Source: Flavobacteriales bacterium (GTDB taxonomy: Bacteria > Bacteroidota > Bacteroidia > DT-38). From it: DNA of 9,717 nucleotides. Below the pieces are notes generated by a model, which was given only the letters and a program-made list of their open reading frames with translations, ran no database searches and was not told where the DNA came from. Below, piece after piece: positions 6,102-9,717 of this stretch; within the stretch, counting starts at the first letter, position 1; every line of letters starts with the position of its first letter. The stretch lies in assembly GCA_013214975.1 (NCBI GenBank), contig JABSPR010000403.1, forward strand, positions 1 to 9,717, given 5' to 3'. A program made the position numbers and the translations under genes.

Positions 6102-7022
6102 CTACTTATTGATAGCGAAACTCAAAATAGAAGAGAATACAAAAGACCTAGTTAACCCATCTACTCTATTCTTTCTACTAACGATCGGGAAACCCATATT
6201 TAATTTCAAATTTGTCTTTTCACTTAATGGAGTATTCACACCGGCAGTCAAGTTTAATGTCAGCCCATTCGAGCCATTCACTACTACACGGCTACTATCT
6301 ATCACTATCTCATCCTTTTGTAATCTAATAATTGGCAACAGCCCTACTTGCCCTTCTAACTTCTCTCCAATAAATGCGCGTTCAATGCGAAGAAGAATAT
6401 CATCTCCTCGCGATAACTTCCTTGATTCCAAATATGCCAATGCATTTTCACTATTACTCCACGCATCATGTGTAAATCCATTCTTGTTCGTTCCAAATAC
6501 TTTTTGATAACCCACCGAAAGCTTCCACTTATTAATAACAACCTTCACCCCAAATAGTAAATCATTTGTACCAAGAGAAGTTTGATAAACCATAGGTAGC
6601 GGCAATCCTTTCTTTGTCACGACATTCGCATCATTCTGGAAATATTTTGCACCTATGATATAATACAAGTTGGTATTCTCACCAACCTCATGTTTCAAAC
6701 TATAACTAAAGGTAAAATCACCAAACCCAGCATTGGAACCCAGATTTCCATTTATATACTTAAAAGGAAATCGGATATACAATACCCCTTTTTGATTAGT
6801 AGGAATATACCCCTCTATTTGGGTAGTAGAAATAAATACATTTTGCTCGCCGATACCAATCAACTGACTAGCTCGAAACGTAGATGAAATATCGTCGTCA
6901 CTAAACCCTGTTTGTATAGCGCCTACAGAACAAAGGCCTGCATCGCCACATCCTTGGCCAAAAGCCGATCTGTTAAAGATTATTACAAAGAAAAGAATGC
7001 TTGACAAAACAGATAAGCGCAT
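6102..7022 (-). CDS. Exported barrel-like protein with N-terminal GCGDAGLC cysteine motif
   Basis: This 306-residue protein has a signal peptide (hydrophobic SILFFVIIF, cleavage expected near AFG-QG) and a mature start with GCGDAGLCSVG, a Cys pair spaced by five residues. The remainder is repeated beta strands and turns (LYIRFPFKYI, FGDFTFSYSLKH, YYIIGAKYF, LKLNMGFPIV, SFVFSSILSFAINK), consistent with an outer-membrane barrel, although the C-terminus is not a terminal aromatic. No enzyme motif is visible. The frame would also allow TTG at 7025, but ATG at 7022 directly starts a clean signal peptide. It starts 4 bases after the YtxJ-like gene stop, so the two are probably co-translated. The N-terminal Cys pair could bind a metal or form a disulfide; that is inference. 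The position after SCO and YtxJ genes suggests redox or metal-linked outer-membrane function. Confidence 0.72.
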   Translation of the reverse strand: MRLSVLSSILFFVIIFNRSAFGQGCGDAGLCSVGAIQTGFSDDDISSTFRASQLIGIGEQNVFISTTQIEGYIPTNQKGVLYIRFPFKYINGNLGSNAGFGDFTFSYSLKHEVGENTNLYYIIGAKYFQNDANVVTKKGLPLPMVYQTSLGTNDLLFGVKVVINKWKLSVGYQKVFGTNKNGFTHDAWSNSENALAYLESRKLSRGDDILLRIERAFIGEKLEGQVGLLPIIRLQKDEIVIDSSRVVVNGSNGLTLNLTAGVNTPLSEKTNLKLNMGFPIVSRKNRVDGLTRSFVFSSILSFAINK

Positions 7023-7026
7023 CAAG

Positions 7027-7404
7027 CTAGTTACTTGTTAAAGCCTCCACAATTTTACCCATGGTAATATTTCCATGAGAAGCATGGTAGAGTACTTTCC
7101 CATTTCTAACTACAATTATTTGCGGGGATTCATGCACGACTTGTAGCTCTGTCATAATACGATTTGAAATAGGCCTATCCATCAGGAGATCTAAATAATA
7201 GAATTCGAATTCTCCATTATTATACTCCCATTCATTTTCTAAAAACCTTTTCACTGATCCACTAATTCCACATGTAGTACTGTGCTTAAAAAGAACAACC
7301 GCCTTACCAGATATATCTTCCAATATTTGCGTCAATACATCATCACTATCCAAGATAGTCCATCTTTTATCTACCCCACTGTTGCTGTTTCCAAATAAAG
7401 CCAT
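7027..7404 (-). CDS. ytxJ: YtxJ-like monothiol bacilliredoxin
   Basis: This 125-residue protein is a thioredoxin-fold, single-cysteine member of the YtxJ family. The site is HSTTCGIS with Cys45 (usually TCPIS or similar), preceded by AVVLFKHS and followed by a helix (GSVKRFLENEW). The later LLMDRPISNRI, HESPQIIVVRNGK and a C-terminal HGNITMGKIVEAL complete the fold. Only Cys45 is present, so a mono-thiol mechanism is expected. YtxJ proteins are described as bacillithiol-linked redox proteins, exchanging bacillithiol with mixed disulfides on target proteins in the cytosol; Bacteroidota are among the lineages reported to make bacillithiol. No signal sequence is seen. It lies 17 bases after the SCO gene and 4 bases before the GCGDAGLC gene. 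Its presence inside an envelope cluster suggests it repairs cytosolic targets or precursors of the pathway. The function is family-based, not proven here. Confidence 0.88.
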   Translation of the reverse strand: MALFGNSNSGVDKRWTILDSDDVLTQILEDISGKAVVLFKHSTTCGISGSVKRFLENEWEYNNGEFEFYYLDLLMDRPISNRIMTELQVVHESPQIIVVRNGKVLYHASHGNITMGKIVEALTSN

Positions 7405-7421
7405 AAATAGAATTAGGTTTA

Positions 7422-7997
7422 TTAATTCAATAAATCATTTAACACGGTTAAAGCTTCTGTTTGGTCAGATTCCAATCCTTCGATCTGACTAACAACTTTA
7501 CCGCTCTTATCTAGTATTGTTATCAGGTTTGAATGAGAGAAGCTACCTGCCTTATATTTCGTGTACTCCACTCCTAACCGATTTGCCATGGTTCTAATGT
7601 TAGAACTTTCTCCATGCAATAATGTCCACCTAGATAAGTCCAATTCATGTAATTGAGCAAAGTCATTTAATACTTCCGGAGTATCTAGTTCATCATCCAT
7701 GGACAGTAAAATGTAATTAACGCCAGACTTATTCTTAACGCTATCGTCTAATATTACCATGTCTGCTACAAGCCGTGGACAGACCATTGGACACTTTGTA
7801 AATACCATAGCGACTACTTGTACCTTTCCTTCAAATTGGTTTAACCTTACTTCTTTTCCTGATTGATTCTGCCAAATACTTGTTGAATCGTAGACTGAAG
7901 TATTATCCAATAGCCCACCTTTATTCTTATCCTCGGAATTACATCCAAACAACACGATAGTGAAAATGAGGGCAGCTAGGGGACTAAATAATTTCAT
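7422..7997 (-). CDS. SCO1/SenC-family copper/thiol-redox lipoprotein
   Basis: This 191-residue protein (from ATG at 7997) has a lipoprotein signal MKLFSPLAALIFTIVLFGC with Cys19 as the lipidation site. A thioredoxin-fold SCO domain follows: CPMVCP with Cys69 and Cys73, LSMDDELDTPEVL around 98-110, and FSHSNL with His155. Together these are the copper-binding Cys pair and His of SCO1/SenC/PrrC proteins, which bring copper to cytochrome oxidase or act as thiol-disulfide enzymes. An earlier TTG at 8027 is in frame and would overlap the molybdoenzyme stop, but it adds ten residues before a good signal peptide, so the ATG is preferred. The 22-base gap to the molybdoenzyme is short. Next to diheme peroxidase, barrel proteins and YtxJ, a role in envelope copper handling or disulfide control is likely, but its client is unknown. 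Confidence 0.92.
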   Translation of the reverse strand: MKLFSPLAALIFTIVLFGCNSEDKNKGGLLDNTSVYDSTSIWQNQSGKEVRLNQFEGKVQVVAMVFTKCPMVCPRLVADMVILDDSVKNKSGVNYILLSMDDELDTPEVLNDFAQLHELDLSRWTLLHGESSNIRTMANRLGVEYTKYKAGSFSHSNLITILDKSGKVVSQIEGLESDQTEALTVLNDLLN

Positions 7998-8019
7998 GAG
8001 GGGATAAATCGAGGATTGC

Positions 8020-9717
8020 TTATACAATTTCAGGTCCTTCGAACATTAGGTTCGGACCTTCTACATCTTCACATTTGCGAATATAAGAAACACATGTGTT
8101 CGCCGTGCAAGCCTGGGTAAGAGTTGTAGTCGCTCTACTTGAGGTAATAAAATTTATCTGACCACTGTTGCATCTTCCTTTACTATCTCGTTGCGACCAA
8201 CTGCCGCTTTGGAGACTCACTACACCTTCTCTAATTTTATCCGAAACAACGGCTCCGCATAATACGGCACCACGATCGTTATACAATTCAACTACATCTC
8301 CATCTACAATTCCATATTTTTTTGCATCAATTGGGTTTACCATTACAGGTTCTCTACCAGCTACGGCATATGTACTATGTAAACCTTCGCAGTTTCCAAG
8401 TTGACTATGTAATCTATTCCAAGGGTGTGGACTCACCACTTGTACCTGCCCTTCCTTAGCATTCCCTAAAAACTCCTGCGGCTCAAAATATTTTGGTATT
8501 GGCGGACAATCATCCAGTTCATATCCAGCGATATATTTGCAATACATTTCAACTTTTCCTGATTCCGTCTCTAACGGATTATTCTTTGGATCATCATAAA
8601 AATCACCATGAAGAACTTTCCCTTTCGCTCCTTCTGGTGTTTCAAAAGTTACCACACCTTCATCCCAAAATTCTTCGAAAGTCATTTTTCCTGGCCCGTC
8701 GCTCACAGCATATGCTTCTTTAACCCAGTCCATTTGAGTTTTACCTTCTGAGAATTTATCCTCCACACCAAACAATGCCGAAAGCCTTCTGAAAATCTCA
8801 TAATCATCTAGGCTTTCTTCAACCGGTTCTATCAGTTTACGTTGTGCATAGATCCTATCTCTAGAATACTTACTTCCATAATGAATATCATCTCTTTCTA
8901 CAGTAGTAGTTGTGGGTAAAATAATATCAGCCTGTTGTGCCGTTATTGTGTAAAAAGGATCTTGAACGATAACCGTTTCCACTTTTTCTAAAGCCTTAAC
9001 CAATTCATTAAAATCTTGGTGATGCGACATTAAATTACTACTCGTTGAGTACATCAAATTTATCTCTGGATATTCATACCAATCTCCATCATAGAAGAAC
9101 TCCTTACCGGGATTATTTAACATTTCTGAAATTCTAGAAGCAGGAATAAAAGACTCAATGGGATTCTCAGCCCAAGGCATTCCACCTGGCATATCCTTCC
9201 AGGCAAATGCCATACCTGCTCCACTATAATGCCAGCTGAAACCAACTCCTTCTCCAGGTTTACCAAACTTACCTATCAAACAAGCAAAATTCACCATCGC
9301 CCAATGAACCAGTTCTCCATGACTAGCTCTTTGTAATGACCAAGATCCAGCAATTTGTGTTCTCTTAGAAACCATGAGTTCAGCTAGCTCTATAATCTTT
9401 TCTGCAGATAAGCCCGTAATCTTTGAAGCCCATTCTGGCGTAGTTGGTTCTCCACCATCCTCTCCTAATAAGTATTTAATAAACTTTTTTGAACCAACAG
9501 TATACTTCTTTAAGTAAGCTGGATCGTGAAGGTTATTTACTACAACATGATTAGACATTGCTAAAAATAAGGCAATATCTGTATTAGGAATAATTTGAAC
9601 CGTTTCTGCCCCATACCTTTCAGCAGATTGGGTTATTTGAGGATCAATACTTAGAAATTCAACACCCGCAGCTTTAATCTCGTCCCAGTTCTTGTACATT
9701 CTATGATCAGGTATAGC
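8020..9717 (-). CDS. Molybdopterin oxidoreductase, TorA/DorA/BisC type (N-terminus cut by window edge)
   Basis: The last 565 residues of a DMSO-reductase-family enzyme are visible; the frame runs open to base 9717 (peptide AIPDHRMYKNW before the first visible Met), so the gene continues outside the window. Typical members are about 800 residues, so roughly the first 200 residues, with any Tat signal and the molybdenum-ligand serine, are missing. Visible motifs include FLSIDPQ, SWSLQRASHGELVHW, the HYSGAGMAF loop, LPTTTTVERDDI, HPWNRLHSQL and the C-terminal NDRGAVLCGAVVSD plus LTQACTANTCV. They match the bis-MGD domains III and IV of TorA-type reductases, which reduce TMAO, DMSO or related N- and S-oxides in the periplasm. 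The substrate cannot be told from this part. It is followed by the SCO gene after 22 bases and heads the cluster seen here. An arsenic-oxide substrate is conceivable given the nearby arsenosugar genes, but there is no direct evidence. Confidence 0.92.
   Translation of the reverse strand, partial: AIPDHRMYKNWDEIKAAGVEFLSIDPQITQSAERYGAETVQIIPNTDIALFLAMSNHVVVNNLHDPAYLKKYTVGSKKFIKYLLGEDGGEPTTPEWASKITGLSAEKIIELAELMVSKRTQIAGSWSLQRASHGELVHWAMVNFACLIGKFGKPGEGVGFSWHYSGAGMAFAWKDMPGGMPWAENPIESFIPASRISEMLNNPGKEFFYDGDWYEYPEINLMYSTSSNLMSHHQDFNELVKALEKVETVIVQDPFYTITAQQADIILPTTTTVERDDIHYGSKYSRDRIYAQRKLIEPVEESLDDYEIFRRLSALFGVEDKFSEGKTQMDWVKEAYAVSDGPGKMTFEEFWDEGVVTFETPEGAKGKVLHGDFYDDPKNNPLETESGKVEMYCKYIAGYELDDCPPIPKYFEPQEFLGNAKEGQVQVVSPHPWNRLHSQLGNCEGLHSTYAVAGREPVMVNPIDAKKYGIVDGDVVELYNDRGAVLCGAVVSDKIREGVVSLQSGSWSQRDSKGRCNSGQINFITSSRATTTLTQACTANTCVSYIRKCEDVEGPNLMFEGPEIV

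Noticed and set aside
6109..6507. 132-codon open frame on the plus strand
   Set aside because: It lies wholly opposite the barrel-like gene, has no family resemblance, and mirrors its codons; a shadow frame.
8168..8723. Two plus-strand open frames of 76-78 codons opposite the molybdoenzyme
   Set aside because: The composition (many Ser, Pro, His, Leu) is what antisense reading of a conserved enzyme gives; no start context or motif.

Overview
The window is an AT-rich, densely packed stretch of a chromosome that looks like a member of the Bacteroidota, probably a marine flavobacterium or cytophagal relative. This is judged from the protein families (DUF547, a DUF4625-like lipoprotein pair, a short CNGKC protein, YtxJ, many lipoproteins and beta-barrels), from the near absence of Shine-Dalgarno sites, and from one candidate promoter of the Bacteroidota type (TTG, 17 bp, TATATTTA). 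All thirteen genes lie on the minus strand, so transcription runs from high to low coordinates. Both end genes are cut by the window.

Region 1 (9717 to 2603) is a run of nine genes separated by 0 to 72 bases. It starts with the C-terminal two thirds of a TorA/DorA/BisC-type molybdopterin oxidoreductase. Then come a SCO-family lipoprotein (copper/thiol chemistry), a YtxJ-like monothiol bacilliredoxin, an outer-membrane barrel-like protein with a cysteine pair at its mature N-terminus (GCGDAGLC), a small membrane-anchored CNGKC protein, a second barrel-like protein that appears to start at TTG, two tandem paralogous Met/His-rich DUF4625-like lipoproteins, and a diheme cytochrome c peroxidase lipoprotein. 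The gene content suggests envelope redox and metal (perhaps copper) handling. No gene here proves the metal or the substrate.

Region 2 (2521 to 1) is a compact operon: DUF547 protein, ArsS-type radical SAM enzyme, TIGR04282-type glycosyltransferase, and the first 34 codons of a purine nucleoside phosphorylase. These families recur together in arsenosugar biosynthesis loci. ArsS is known to join a 5'-deoxyadenosyl group to methylated arsenic. A plausible route is that the phosphorylase then removes adenine and the glycosyltransferase modifies the resulting sugar. The arsenic methyltransferase ArsM is not in the window.

The 81-base gap between the regions (2522-2602) carries the candidate promoter and a 10-bp palindrome. 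No RNA gene, CRISPR array, insertion sequence or phage gene was seen. There is no gene-free stretch longer than 81 bases.
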